From Pseudomonas costantinii (GTDB lineage Bacteria; Pseudomonadota; Gammaproteobacteria; Pseudomonadales; Pseudomonadaceae), in NCBI RefSeq assembly GCF_001870435.1, contig NZ_MDDR01000061.1:1-64000 (forward strand): a stretch of 64,000 nucleotides of DNA. Reading direction: 5' to 3'. Under the pieces are notes generated by a model. The model was not told the origin of the DNA, did no database searches, and worked only from the letters and a program-made list of their open reading frames with translations. The translations under genes were made by a program, and so were the position numbers. This document shows, in pieces, positions 1 through 8,642 of this stretch (position 1 is the stretch's first letter; each line of letters opens with the position of its first letter).

Positions 1-105
1 ACTCAGGCGGCGGTGACGGCGGAGATGGTGGTGCAGATGGTCTCGACAAAGCCTGTGCTGTCCGGTTTGCCGGCGTCTGCGGCGTATCGATTAGATCGAT
101 TCTGA
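1..105 (+). CDS. C-terminal end of an unidentified protein (cut by window edge)
   Basis: An open frame enters from the left edge and stops with TGA at 103-105, giving the last 34 residues of a protein. The tail is Ala/Val/Met-rich and ends in YRLDRF. It converges on the next gene with a 30-base gap, which fits a real gene end. No family can be recognised from so short a piece. Confidence 0.3.
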   Translation, partial: TQAAVTAEMVVQMVSTKPVLSGLPASAAYRLDRF

Positions 106-135
106 GAAAGCTCGCCACAAGGTGCAAGCCTTACT

Positions 136-1047
136 CTACCGGGCAGCGGTAGCGCTTAATAACGCGTCTGCCATACCCTGAATTTCATCGTACATCCATA
201 GCTTCTCAAGCCAACCCGCCGGGATCGCTTGGGCACCATAATGCGCACCGGCCAACTGCCCCACGATGGCTGCCGTAGTATCCGCATCATCCCCCAGGTT
301 CGCAGCGGCAAGCACGGCATCAGCAAAGCTATCGGTGTGATGAAAGCACCAGAACGCTGCCTCCAGTGAGGCCACCGAATACCCGGAACCCACGATCTCG
401 GAACGCGACTTGTTGCAGTATTCACCGGCGGCGATGGCGGCGACTTTAGGGGCGCTCAAACAGACGTCTGAGCAGAGCAATACCTGATCTTTCGAAACAC
501 CGCTCAAAGCATTGCTGATCGCTTGCGCCAGTACGGCACAACAATCGATTGCCTCCTGAGCCGCGTGGGTCGTGCGTGAGCTTTCGACGGCAAACGTGCG
601 CACGCTTTGCGAATCAGGAAAGAAGAACAACACCACGGGCGCCAGACGCATCATCGAACCATTGCCGGCGGAATACGGGTCTGTAGAACCTGCAAATGGG
701 TTGCCGCTCTCCTGGAATACCGCCAGTGCTTCACGAACGGTCATGCCGATATCAAAACACTCGCCGGTGGCACTCAAGTACCCCCACTTCCACCAGTTCA
801 GATACCGCGCCATTTGGTCCAAAGCATCAAAGCCATGCTTGTTCAGAAGGCTCTCGGCCAGGCAGAGCGCCATGGACGTGTCATCTGTCCATTGGCCCGG
901 TTTGAGTTGGAAAGGCCCGCCACCCAGCATGTCCGTGACAGGCGCAAACGTCCCGCGTGGCATAAATTCGACCGTGGTGCCCACGGCATCACCGCAGGCC
1001 AATCCAAGCAAGCAACCGCGATAGCGGTCTGACAGCGTGATAGACAT
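136..1047 (-). CDS. ADP-ribosylglycohydrolase family protein (DraG-like)
   Basis: Predicted hydrolase that removes ADP-ribose from proteins or small molecules, using two metal ions; cytoplasmic. The fold's signatures are present in order: ACGDAVG near residue 20, the metal-binding WTDDT at 53-57, GNGSMMR near 129-134 and LGDDADTT at 251-258 with the C-terminal metal aspartates. The length of 303 residues is normal for the family. The ATG at 1047 is chosen because GGAG lies 5 bases upstream; the upstream in-frame GTG overlaps that GGAG. It has no close operon partner: an AraC-type regulator lies 52 bases upstream on the same strand. The substrate is unknown. Another ADP-ribose enzyme (Arr) is encoded at 15 kb but is too distant to link the two. 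Confidence 0.88.
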   Translation of the reverse strand: MSITLSDRYRGCLLGLACGDAVGTTVEFMPRGTFAPVTDMLGGGPFQLKPGQWTDDTSMALCLAESLLNKHGFDALDQMARYLNWWKWGYLSATGECFDIGMTVREALAVFQESGNPFAGSTDPYSAGNGSMMRLAPVVLFFFPDSQSVRTFAVESSRTTHAAQEAIDCCAVLAQAISNALSGVSKDQVLLCSDVCLSAPKVAAIAAGEYCNKSRSEIVGSGYSVASLEAAFWCFHHTDSFADAVLAAANLGDDADTTAAIVGQLAGAHYGAQAIPAGWLEKLWMYDEIQGMADALLSATAAR

Positions 1048-1098
1048 CAGCACTCCTTGATAAAACCCCGTCCAGATACATTTCCGACAGCACCCATG

Positions 1099-2109
1099 TT
1101 ACTTGACCAACCGCTTCTCCTTGGAGGGGCGATAGCCGAAATACGCGCTGTAACACTTGCTGAAATGACTCGGCGACACAAACCCGCACGCCACCAGCAC
1201 ATCCACCTGCGACAGCTCTGTGTGCTGCAACAAGCGCCGCGCCTCGGTCACACGCAACTCCATGTAATAGCGTTGCGGCGTGGTGCCCAGTTGCTCCTTG
1301 AACAACCGCTCAAGCTGGCGCCGGGAGCGGCCGGCATAGACGGCCAGTTGGTCCAGCTCCAGGGGTTCTTCAAGATTGGCGTCCATCAGTTTGACCACTT
1401 CGCGCAGCGGCGCGCTGACGCAGACGTTTTCCGTGGGTTTGATGCGCCGGTAGCGGGACTCTTCGAAAGAGAGAATGTCTTCGATACCTTCGACCAACGC
1501 TTTGCCGTGCAGGCTCTTGATCCAGTCGAGGGCCATGTGGAACGAGCCCGATGGGCTGGAGGCGGTCAGGCGATCACGGTCGATCACGTAGGGTTCGCTG
1601 GTGACGTGGGCAGTCTTGGATACTTCGCCCAATGCCGGGCGGTGTTCGGGGTGGATAGCGCAACGGTAACCCTCCATCAGCCCGGCACGGCCGAGGAACC
1701 AGGCGCCATTCCACAATCCGGCGAGGCTTACGCCGTGATCGACGGCACTGCGCAGCAATTGAATAAACTCGTCGCTGGCCTTCAGCTCCGTGCGAAAACC
1801 GCCGCAGACGACCAATAGGTCCAAGCCTTGCAGCGCAAGCACGTCCAAGCGCGCATCGGGGCGGATCACCAGGCCCAGGTCGCTGATGACCTCGCCATCG
1901 CCGCAGCCGAAAGTACGCGTGGCAAACAATTCGGGGCGCAGCAGGTTGGCGGTGATGAGGGTATCGAGGGTCTGGGTGAATGCGGGTAGGGAGAAGTGTT
2001 CGAGCAGCAAGAAGCCGACGCGGGTGACCGGCGACGGCTGTTGGGGAGACTCATTGAGGTAGCGCAGGTTCTTGCCTTTCATGCCACCGCTGAACTGGCG
2101 TCTTTCCAT
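1099..2109 (-). CDS. GlxA-type transcriptional regulator (DJ-1/PfpI + AraC HTH)
   Basis: Transcriptional regulator of the GlxA/CdhR/GbdR type: an N-terminal DJ-1/PfpI-like sensor half (from VGFLLLEHFSL to about residue 190, with the elbow region GLWNGAWFLG) and a C-terminal AraC double helix-turn-helix (about 230-330, with GRSRRQLERLFKEQLG and CGFVSPSHFSKCY). In pseudomonads such regulators often control use of carnitine, betaine, arginine or other small amines. No obvious target operon adjoins, so the inducer is unknown. The start is uncertain: ATG at 2109, GTG at 2124 and a later ATG are all possible and none has a strong ribosome site. Confidence 0.85.
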   Translation of the reverse strand: MERRQFSGGMKGKNLRYLNESPQQPSPVTRVGFLLLEHFSLPAFTQTLDTLITANLLRPELFATRTFGCGDGEVISDLGLVIRPDARLDVLALQGLDLLVVCGGFRTELKASDEFIQLLRSAVDHGVSLAGLWNGAWFLGRAGLMEGYRCAIHPEHRPALGEVSKTAHVTSEPYVIDRDRLTASSPSGSFHMALDWIKSLHGKALVEGIEDILSFEESRYRRIKPTENVCVSAPLREVVKLMDANLEEPLELDQLAVYAGRSRRQLERLFKEQLGTTPQRYYMELRVTEARRLLQHTELSQVDVLVACGFVSPSHFSKCYSAYFGYRPSKEKRLVK

Positions 2110-2151
2110 CGAGGGTTGGCCCACTCTTATTTTGATGCAGTGGGCGCCATC

Positions 2152-2820
2152 TTAGAGGATTGGTGCGCCAAATCGGCGAAATCGTGGCATCCAGTTATCC
2201 AGGATCTGCGCTGACGCCAGGATATGATGCGCGCGACCGATCAGCAGCCGACGCGGCACAAACCCGATGTAGCGTGAATCTGCACTGTTGTCGCGGTTGT
2301 CACCCAACATGAAGTAATGGTCGGCAGGCACCACGACGGGGCCAAAATCACGTAATGCCCGCACCGTCGGCATGAATTGAACTGTGCGCTGACTGGTGCT
2401 CGTCCGTTCGGTCAGCTTGATACCTGGGATAGATTGCCCGGCAAGGAAAGGCTCGCGGATGTCCTGCGCATCCGCGTAGGTGGCGGGCGTGCCGTTGATC
2501 CACAGCACCTCGTTTTTCATTTCCAGGGTATCGCCGGGGATGCCAACGATCCGTTTGATCAAGCGCACGCCATCTTGGGGCGACGTAAAGGTCACCACAT
2601 CTCCCCTTCGCGGGTTTTCCAGCTTGACCAACGAAATATCCGTGAGGGGCACCTTGAGGTCATACGCCACCCGATTGACCAGCACCACATCCCCTTCAAC
2701 CAGGGTCGGGCGCATGGAGCCGGAGGGTATGGGGTTCCAATCGGCCAACGAGGTACGGAACATACCAAAGCACAGCCAAAAAATAATGGCGTAACGGTAT
2801 TTGCTCAACCAACGTCGCAT
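2152..2820 (-). CDS. lepB: Signal peptidase I (short second LepB)
   Basis: Membrane-bound S26 serine protease that cleaves Sec/Tat signal peptides on the outer face of the inner membrane. One N-terminal membrane segment (about 8-22) precedes the catalytic box PSGSM (Ser35). The general-base Lys89 lies in RLIKRIVG, and the conserved box E GDNRDNSADSRY is near the C-terminus. At 222 residues it is shorter than the housekeeping LepB of pseudomonads (about 284 residues, two membrane segments), so this is probably an accessory paralogue rather than the lep-rnc enzyme. No neighbour suggests a dedicated substrate. Confidence 0.9.
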   Translation of the reverse strand: MRRWLSKYRYAIIFWLCFGMFRTSLADWNPIPSGSMRPTLVEGDVVLVNRVAYDLKVPLTDISLVKLENPRRGDVVTFTSPQDGVRLIKRIVGIPGDTLEMKNEVLWINGTPATYADAQDIREPFLAGQSIPGIKLTERTSTSQRTVQFMPTVRALRDFGPVVVPADHYFMLGDNRDNSADSRYIGFVPRRLLIGRAHHILASAQILDNWMPRFRRFGAPIL

Positions 2821-3143
2821 ACATCCTCACACTACAAAAGAGGCGTAGAGCAGGCTCCACGCAAGCCGCAGTCATTTTTGGCAACATTCAATGTCGTGTA
2901 AGAAGATTACATTTTAACCGGCTACACACAACGGCCTAAAAACCTGACGCCACTCTGATCTTTATTAATCCAAACCCGGCCCAGCCCAGTAACACAAACA
3001 GCGCGCGCGCATCTGATACGGTTTTTTCTTTGTCATCTGCATCTGTATCGAAAACTGCCCCGGGCGGACAATAGCCCCATTCCCGACACCCTTGTCGAGC
3101 GCGGCAGGAATGTTCCTGTCGCACCCTTCCCTTCGGAGGCCTT
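2821..3143. other. Intergenic region with two near-identical 12-bp direct repeats
   Basis: There is no convincing gene in these 323 bases. They hold the promoter side of lepB (minus) and the upstream region of the small plus-strand gene at 3144. Two direct repeats, 3009-3020 and 3039-3050, match at 10 of 12 positions (GCATCTG then ATACG or TATCG) and start exactly 30 bases apart, about three helical turns. That spacing is typical of a regulator binding two same-face half-sites. No regulator gene that would use them is visible here. Confidence 0.4.
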
Positions 3144-3227
3144 ATGACCAAGATGGCACTTTTCCTGTTTGGCTTTTTAGTGCTGACCATCGGCATTGGT
3201 CTGCTGGCGACCATCTCGCCGGTTTAG
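3144..3227 (+). CDS. 27-residue hydrophobic membrane peptide
   Basis: An ATG at 3144 has a strong ribosome site (GGAGG at 3135-3139, 4 bases away) and opens a 27-codon frame ending TAG. Apart from MTK at the start, the peptide is almost wholly hydrophobic (about residues 4-24), one membrane span. It converges on the LysE gene with an 11-base gap. The combination of ribosome site, uniform hydrophobicity and a repeat-bearing upstream region supports a real small protein. The function is unknown. Confidence 0.5.
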   Translation: MTKMALFLFGFLVLTIGIGLLATISPV

Positions 3228-3238
3228 GCCTGGGCCCA

Positions 3239-3847
3239 TCAACTCGTAAAGAGCATCGGGTACAGCGACAGCACCAACAACCCCGCCATCGACCCGTTGA
3301 ACAACCTTATCCAACGTGGCTCGCGCAACACATTGCGCAAGCCACTGCCACAGACTACCCAGACACACACGCTGGGCAGGTTGACCACCGCAAATACCAG
3401 GGCAATCACCAGCACATTGGTCATGTAACCCTCAGCCGGCGTATAGGTGGTGATTGCACCCAACGCCATGATCCACGCCTTGGGGTTGACCCACTGGAAC
3501 GCCGCGGCCCCGAGGAAAGTCATGGGTTTGCCGTGTTCGTCACTGCTATCGGACATGCCGCCGGAAGTCGCAATCTTCCACGCCAGGTACAACAGGTACG
3601 CGGCGCCGACATACCGCAACAGTGTGTAGGCCCATGGGAACACCTTGAACACTTCACCCAGGCCCAAGCCAACCGAAATCACCAACAGCATAAAGCCAAT
3701 GCTGATCCCCAACGCATGAGGCATCGACCGGCGAAACCCGAAGTTCACCCCCGACGCCAGCAACATAGTGTTGTTGGGGCCAGGAGTGATCGAGGACACA
3801 AAGGCGAACAGCACAAAGGCTGAGAGCAGGCTGGTAGACATGAACAT
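3239..3847 (-). CDS. LysE/RhtB family amino-acid exporter
   Basis: Inner-membrane exporter of the LysE/RhtB family, probably exporting an amino acid or derivative. About 202 residues, six hydrophobic segments, and the family hallmark SSITPGPNNTMLLASG in the first 30 residues. ATG at 3847 is chosen (ATG at 3841 also possible); an open frame continues 45 codons further upstream but lacks any membrane or LysE character. It lies downstream of dsdC on the same strand with a 136-base gap, so it may be cotranscribed with the D-serine genes. An export role for D-serine or a related amino acid is only a guess from position. Confidence 0.85.
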   Translation of the reverse strand: MFMSTSLLSAFVLFAFVSSITPGPNNTMLLASGVNFGFRRSMPHALGISIGFMLLVISVGLGLGEVFKVFPWAYTLLRYVGAAYLLYLAWKIATSGGMSDSSDEHGKPMTFLGAAAFQWVNPKAWIMALGAITTYTPAEGYMTNVLVIALVFAVVNLPSVCVWVVCGSGLRNVLREPRWIRLFNGSMAGLLVLSLYPMLFTS

Positions 3848-3983
3848 GGCGCGGCATCCATTCGTTAGTGTTATGCCTGCGACAGTAGTGGGTTCCGGCC
3901 CCGAACGCCCCGTACAGCTAAGGGCGGATCGAGGAATACACTTTGAGTATGTGGAGCAACGCGCTAGCGCGGATAAGGACACT

Positions 3984-4916
3984 TCAGTGTTGCGCTTGCT
4001 CGACCAGCCAATCGATCAGTACCTTGAGCCTTTTGGGCATGGTTTCGTGTGCTGGGTGGACCAGGTAATAGCCATAGCTCACTGCGTCGATGAAGCCACC
4101 AAACGGAAGGACCAGCTCACCCGACTCGACGCGCTGACGCACCAGTTGCTCTCGCCCGATGGCGATGCCCGCATGATTGATGGCCGCCAACGTGCTCAAG
4201 TCGGAACGGTCAAACGTCATGAAGCGACTCGGCAATTCCAGGGTCTGGCCAGTCGCTTGCAGCCATAAACGCCATTCTGCATCGAATGAAATATTGTCCC
4301 ACGCCGCCACGTCATGCAGCACCGTGCAACCCGACAGACGCTGCGGATCGCCCATCAAGTGATGGGCCTTGGCATATTCGGGGCTGCACACCGGGGCAAT
4401 TCGCTCCGGCATCAACCGCAGGCTGTTGAGGCCTGGGTGTTCACCATTCGAATAGCACAGCACCAGGTCAATCCGCCGGGTTCGATAGTCGATCGGTTCA
4501 TTGCCGACCCGTACGTCCAGTTGAATGCCCGGGTAGCGCGCAATGAAGTCCGACAACCTGGGGACCAGCCAGCACTGCGCGACCGAAGGCCGGGCGTAGA
4601 AACACAACTGCCCTTCGACCTGGGCGTGGGAACGTTCCTGAACCGCCTCGGACAACGTATCCATGGTTTGCTGCATGACCTTGAAGATCCGCTCACCATC
4701 ATCCGTCAGCTCGACCCGCCGGGGCAGCCGATGGAACAGCTTGAGCGACAGTTCCTCTTCCAGGCGCGCAATGCGGTGGCTGACGGCGCTGGCGGTCAAG
4801 CACAAATCCTGCGCGGCGCGGGCAAAGCTGAGGTGGCGGGCGGCGACGAGAAACGTGTGCAGGTTGGACAGATGGGCACCGTTAAGCCTGGGTGCTTTCA
4901 GACCGTGTACTGACAT
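3984..4916 (-). CDS. dsdC: D-serine deaminase transcriptional activator (LysR family)
   Basis: LysR-type activator of D-serine catabolism. An N-terminal winged helix (LSNLHTFLVAARHLSFARAA to about residue 75) is followed by a periplasmic-binding-like effector domain. It aligns over its whole length with E. coli DsdC, for example SVAQCWLVPRLSDF and a C-terminal half with FDRSDLSTLAAINHAGIAIGR. ATG at 4916 is preferred because AAGGGG lies 9 bases upstream and the length then matches E. coli. Unlike E. coli, where dsdC is divergent from dsdXA, here it is the third gene of a same-strand dsdX-dsdA-dsdC run. Confidence 0.9.
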   Translation of the reverse strand: MSVHGLKAPRLNGAHLSNLHTFLVAARHLSFARAAQDLCLTASAVSHRIARLEEELSLKLFHRLPRRVELTDDGERIFKVMQQTMDTLSEAVQERSHAQVEGQLCFYARPSVAQCWLVPRLSDFIARYPGIQLDVRVGNEPIDYRTRRIDLVLCYSNGEHPGLNSLRLMPERIAPVCSPEYAKAHHLMGDPQRLSGCTVLHDVAAWDNISFDAEWRLWLQATGQTLELPSRFMTFDRSDLSTLAAINHAGIAIGREQLVRQRVESGELVLPFGGFIDAVSYGYYLVHPAHETMPKRLKVLIDWLVEQAQH

Positions 4917-4955
4917 TGCTGTAAACCCCTTCTCATCAACCGCCATGGATGCTTA

Positions 4956-6308
4956 TTACGACTCAGGATGTTGCAGTCTGCGCCCCTTATCAAGGTAGGC
5001 CGCGAACTCAGTCGCCGGCACCATGCTTCCGCCTGTACCCCAGATCAAGTGCGTGGCGTTGGCCAACGTGGCGGTACTGACGCCAATGCGCCGCAAGTAG
5101 TGCTCATCGCTGAGCACCCTCACGATACCCGGCGCACCGGCCAAAGCGGAGGGTTCCAATTGCACACCTTCAAGCTCATGGGCCATGAACATCAGGCGGT
5201 AAAGCGCTTCATCGGTGACGGTGTAGTAACCGTCGATAAGCCGTTGCATCGCCTTGCCGACAAAACCGGAGGGACGGCCAACCGCCAGCCCGTCCGCCGC
5301 GGTGACATTGTCGATGCCGAAATCCTGCACGCTGACCTCGTCATGCAAGCCAGTGTGGACACCCAGCAGCATGCACGGTGAATGGGTCGGTTCGGCGAAC
5401 ACACAGTGCACCGCGTCGCCAAAGACAAGCTTCAACCCAAACGCAACGCCGCCTGGCCCACCGCCCACACCGCAGGGCAGATACACAAAGAGTGGGTGAT
5501 TGGCGTCCACCTGCACGCCCGCCGATTCGAACTGTTTAGCCAGGCGCTCGGCCGCAACGGCGTAGCCGAGGAACAGGTGTGGCGAGTTTTCGTCATCGAT
5601 GAAATAGCAGGCCGGATCGTTTTCAGCTTGCCGACGCCCATTTTCCACCGCGACGCTGTAGTCGGACTCATATTCCACCACCGTCACACCATTGGCCCGC
5701 AGCTTGTCTTTCTTCCATTGACGCGCGTCCGACGACATGTGAACGGTGGCCTGGAACCCCAGCTTGGCGCTCATGATGCCAATGGATAACCCAAGGTTGC
5801 CGGTGGAGCCGACCGCGATCTTGTAGCGGCTAAAGAACTCAAGTGCGGAGTCACTGGCCAATACCGCGTAGTTATCTTCCAGCGTAATCAGCCCCGCCTG
5901 CAGGGCCAGGTCTTCAGCGTGTTTGAGAACCTCATGGATCCCCCCGCGCGCCTTGATCGAGCCGGAGATCGGCAATTCGTTGTCTTTCTTGAGCCACAGG
6001 TTGCCGATATCAGCAAGCCCGGCCTCACTCAAAAGCTGGTGCTGGAATGCCTTCAGCGGCTGAATACCCGACTCGATCATACCGCCTGCTGCCGCCGTTT
6101 CCGGAAACACCTTGGCGATGTAGGGCGCGAAGCGTCGCAGGCGCTCGCTGGCCTGTTTGACGTCATCCGTGTTCAAACCCACATCCCCCAACGCGATGGC
6201 GCTCGGTGCAATCGCGGGATTGAACCAGGACACCTCTTGCAGTGAAACCAGGGTTTTGATCAGTGGATGGCTTTGATACCAAGCCTCCAGGGTTTTGCCT
6301 TGAATCAT
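4956..6308 (-). CDS. dsdA: D-serine ammonia-lyase (D-serine dehydratase)
   Basis: PLP enzyme that converts D-serine to pyruvate and ammonia in the cytoplasm. Visible features are the PLP-lysine motif PISGSIKARGG (Lys119; Lys118 in E. coli) and the glycine-rich phosphate loop GSTGNLGLSIG, with a second glycine cluster GVGGGPGG around the middle of the chain. The 450-residue length is typical of DsdA. Start ATG at 6308 has AAGGTGG 5 bases upstream; the GTG three codons earlier falls inside that ribosome site. It is 15 bases downstream of dsdX and 39 bases upstream of dsdC, so the three look like one operon. Confidence 0.95.
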   Translation of the reverse strand: MIQGKTLEAWYQSHPLIKTLVSLQEVSWFNPAIAPSAIALGDVGLNTDDVKQASERLRRFAPYIAKVFPETAAAGGMIESGIQPLKAFQHQLLSEAGLADIGNLWLKKDNELPISGSIKARGGIHEVLKHAEDLALQAGLITLEDNYAVLASDSALEFFSRYKIAVGSTGNLGLSIGIMSAKLGFQATVHMSSDARQWKKDKLRANGVTVVEYESDYSVAVENGRRQAENDPACYFIDDENSPHLFLGYAVAAERLAKQFESAGVQVDANHPLFVYLPCGVGGGPGGVAFGLKLVFGDAVHCVFAEPTHSPCMLLGVHTGLHDEVSVQDFGIDNVTAADGLAVGRPSGFVGKAMQRLIDGYYTVTDEALYRLMFMAHELEGVQLEPSALAGAPGIVRVLSDEHYLRRIGVSTATLANATHLIWGTGGSMVPATEFAAYLDKGRRLQHPES

Positions 6309-6323
6309 GAGAACCACCTTTGG

Positions 6324-7667
6324 TCACACAAACTTGGAAAGTATCAGGGTAAAAAACAGCGCAGCGACGGAGGCCAATACGGTGGCCCCGGTAAATTTCT
6401 TGAGGGCTTCGGTCAGGGAGATCCCCAGGTATTCCTTTACGACCCAGAATGCAGAGTCGGTGACATGGGTCCAGCCGATAGCACCGGCGCCGATGGCAAT
6501 CACCAGGATTTCAGGGCTGTATTCAGGGTGTTGTGCCAACATCGGCAGCACCATGCCCGCCGTGCTGATCATCGCGACCGTGGCCGAGCCGACTGCGAAG
6601 TGCATCAACCCCGCGATCAACCAGGCCAATAGGATCGGGTTGATGTTGGTTTGACCCAGCACGTCGGCGAGTGCCTTGCCGATGCCGCTGCCCACCAACA
6701 TATCGTTGAACGCTCCCCCGGCACCAATCACCAACAGGATGCCGGCCAAGGGTGGAAAACAACGGTTGGTCAGGTTGAGCAGCTCACTCATGCCCAACCC
6801 CCGACGCAGGCCGAGCGACCAGTAGGCGAAGCAAATCGACAACGACAGCGCAATCAGCGGATTACCGATAAAGGAGACCCACTCCAGCGCCATCGAACCC
6901 TTCGTCAGCAAAGGTGCAGCAAGCGTTTTGCCCACCATCAGCGCCAGTGGTAACAGCACGCTCACCAGTGCCACACCGAAGCTCGGCGCCCTGCTCTCGT
7001 CGATCAGCGTTTCGCTGCGCTCAGCCAGAAACTGCGCCTGGCTATCCGGGGCCTGCCGCGAGCACATCAGTTTCACCCAGATCGGTCCGGCAATGATTGC
7101 CGTCGGCAAACCCACGATGAGGCCATACAGGATCACCGTGCCGATGTCGGCATTGAGCATGCCGGTTATCGCAGTGGCGGCCGGGTGCGGGGGAAGAATG
7201 CAATGGACCACCATCAGCGAGGTCGCCAAGGGCACGCCCAGGTAGAGACGATTGATGTTGGTTTGGCGGGCGACCACGTAGATCAAGGGGATCAGCAAGA
7301 CGAACCCCACCTCGAAGAACACGGGAATACCCGCAATAAAGCCAACCAGCATCATGGCCCAAGAGGCGTTCCGTTCCCCCAGCACACGCAAGAGTGTGGT
7401 TGCGATGCGTTTGGCGCCGCCGGACTCTTCCAACAGCTTACCGAGAATACTGCCCAAGCCGATGATGCCGGCGAGGAAGCCGAGGGTGCTGCCCATCCCC
7501 TTCTCAAAGGCCGAGACGATCGCCGTGGGTGTCATGCCGGTACCGATGCCCACCACCAGGCTTGCAGCGATAAGGGACAGGAAAGGATGAACGCGGAATT
7601 TACTGATCAAGACCACAATCAGCAGGATTGATGCGCCCAGGATCACTAGAGAAAACGTAGGGGTCAT
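6324..7667 (-). CDS. dsdX: D-serine/gluconate-type permease (GntP family)
   Basis: Twelve-to-fourteen-span inner-membrane proton symporter of the GntP family, 447 residues. Family features include the conserved PPHPAA stretch in the first half and WTHVTDSAFW near the C-terminus. GntP members carry gluconate, related acids or D-serine. The position directly before dsdA and dsdC argues for D-serine import, as in E. coli dsdX. First gene of the run; the promoter should be in 7668-7844, and a DsdC-controlled promoter there is inferred, not seen. Confidence 0.88.
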   Translation of the reverse strand: MTPTFSLVILGASILLIVVLISKFRVHPFLSLIAASLVVGIGTGMTPTAIVSAFEKGMGSTLGFLAGIIGLGSILGKLLEESGGAKRIATTLLRVLGERNASWAMMLVGFIAGIPVFFEVGFVLLIPLIYVVARQTNINRLYLGVPLATSLMVVHCILPPHPAATAITGMLNADIGTVILYGLIVGLPTAIIAGPIWVKLMCSRQAPDSQAQFLAERSETLIDESRAPSFGVALVSVLLPLALMVGKTLAAPLLTKGSMALEWVSFIGNPLIALSLSICFAYWSLGLRRGLGMSELLNLTNRCFPPLAGILLVIGAGGAFNDMLVGSGIGKALADVLGQTNINPILLAWLIAGLMHFAVGSATVAMISTAGMVLPMLAQHPEYSPEILVIAIGAGAIGWTHVTDSAFWVVKEYLGISLTEALKKFTGATVLASVAALFFTLILSKFV

Positions 7668-7844
7668 GGCTGGATTTGCTCCATCGCAGCTCGCATCAAT
7701 GCGAGTTATTGTTTGTTTGCGATGGATTAGATTTCAGACAGGTAGTGCACACAAACGATGATTCGTCAGGCGGTAGATGACCCCTCTTCAGGTGTTTGAA
7801 ACGGCAAGCCGCTTGTCCCTCTGTTAGTTGAAAATGAGAGGACT

Positions 7845-8543
7845 TCAACCTCGATATTTCACAAGCCCTTCCAGCGTAAACCGTGCTTGCATCAGCACCA
7901 CATCCCTCACCAGTTCCATCTCCTTTTGGTTGACCTCGGTCCACTGCAGCGCTTCGAGCAGCTTGGGCTTTTGCACTCGGAACGCCAACCCTTGGGTGAA
8001 CAGCGCCATGGAGTGAATCACCGTGCGTTCATCCTCGACGGCAAAACCGGCCAAGCGTGCGATCAACTGTCGGATGACCCGGCCAATACGCGCCTTGAAG
8101 CGATCTTCAAAGGCCGTTGTCGCGCTTTCAGGGCATAGACCGGCTTGGTGACGATCAAGGAATGCGCGCCAGGCCGTGGTCTGCGGACTGTCCTGAATCG
8201 TCGACACCACAGTGCCCAGGATGCCCAATGAGGCCTCGATCAGCGTCTTGTCGTCAGCATTTGCATCGGCCAACGCCTGTTCCGCCGCCACCACGGGAGG
8301 TGCCATCTTGCGCCACAGCAGCGTGATCAAGTGCTCGACACACTCAAGGTAGACACCTTCCTTACCATCAAAGTAGTACTGGATCGCCGGTGCGTTGACG
8401 CCAGCCGCCGTGGCGATATCACGGGTCGATGCGCGGTCATAGCCGCGCTCGCCGAACACCACGACCGCCGCTTCGACAATGCGCGCGCGGGTTTCTTCGC
8501 CACGCTGGTAACCCCCTTCGGCGGCTGGTTTATGTCGTGCCAT
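7845..8543 (-). CDS. TetR/CecR-like transcriptional repressor
   Basis: TetR-family repressor of 232 residues with a CecR/CerR-like C-terminal domain. The helix-turn-helix lies at about residues 30-60 (STRDIATAAGVNAPAIQYYF). Start ATG at 8543 has GGAG 6 bases upstream; the open frame runs further up but without coding character. It is divergent from the emrA-emrB-outer-membrane-factor operon with a 99-base shared control region, so it very likely represses that operon and itself. Confidence 0.9.
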   Translation of the reverse strand: MARHKPAAEGGYQRGEETRARIVEAAVVVFGERGYDRASTRDIATAAGVNAPAIQYYFDGKEGVYLECVEHLITLLWRKMAPPVVAAEQALADANADDKTLIEASLGILGTVVSTIQDSPQTTAWRAFLDRHQAGLCPESATTAFEDRFKARIGRVIRQLIARLAGFAVEDERTVIHSMALFTQGLAFRVQKPKLLEALQWTEVNQKEMELVRDVVLMQARFTLEGLVKYRG

Positions 8544-8642
8544 GTGCAACTCCATTCGAATACCGAAGCAAAATATACCAGTTGACAAAAATTCGCGAAA
8601 AATAGAATTTATTCCATCTGATATAAATCTGGAGTGACCTCG
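8544..8642. promoter_or_regulatory. Divergent promoter region of the efflux operon and its TetR repressor
   Basis: This 99-base spacer between the divergent TetR gene and emrA-like gene is conspicuously AT-rich compared with the flanks (for example the run around 8570-8630 with TTGACAA at 8582-8588 and TATAAA at 8622-8627). Both promoters and the repressor operator must lie here. TTGACA...TATAAA would be too widely spaced for one promoter, so they may belong to different elements. Confidence 0.5.
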
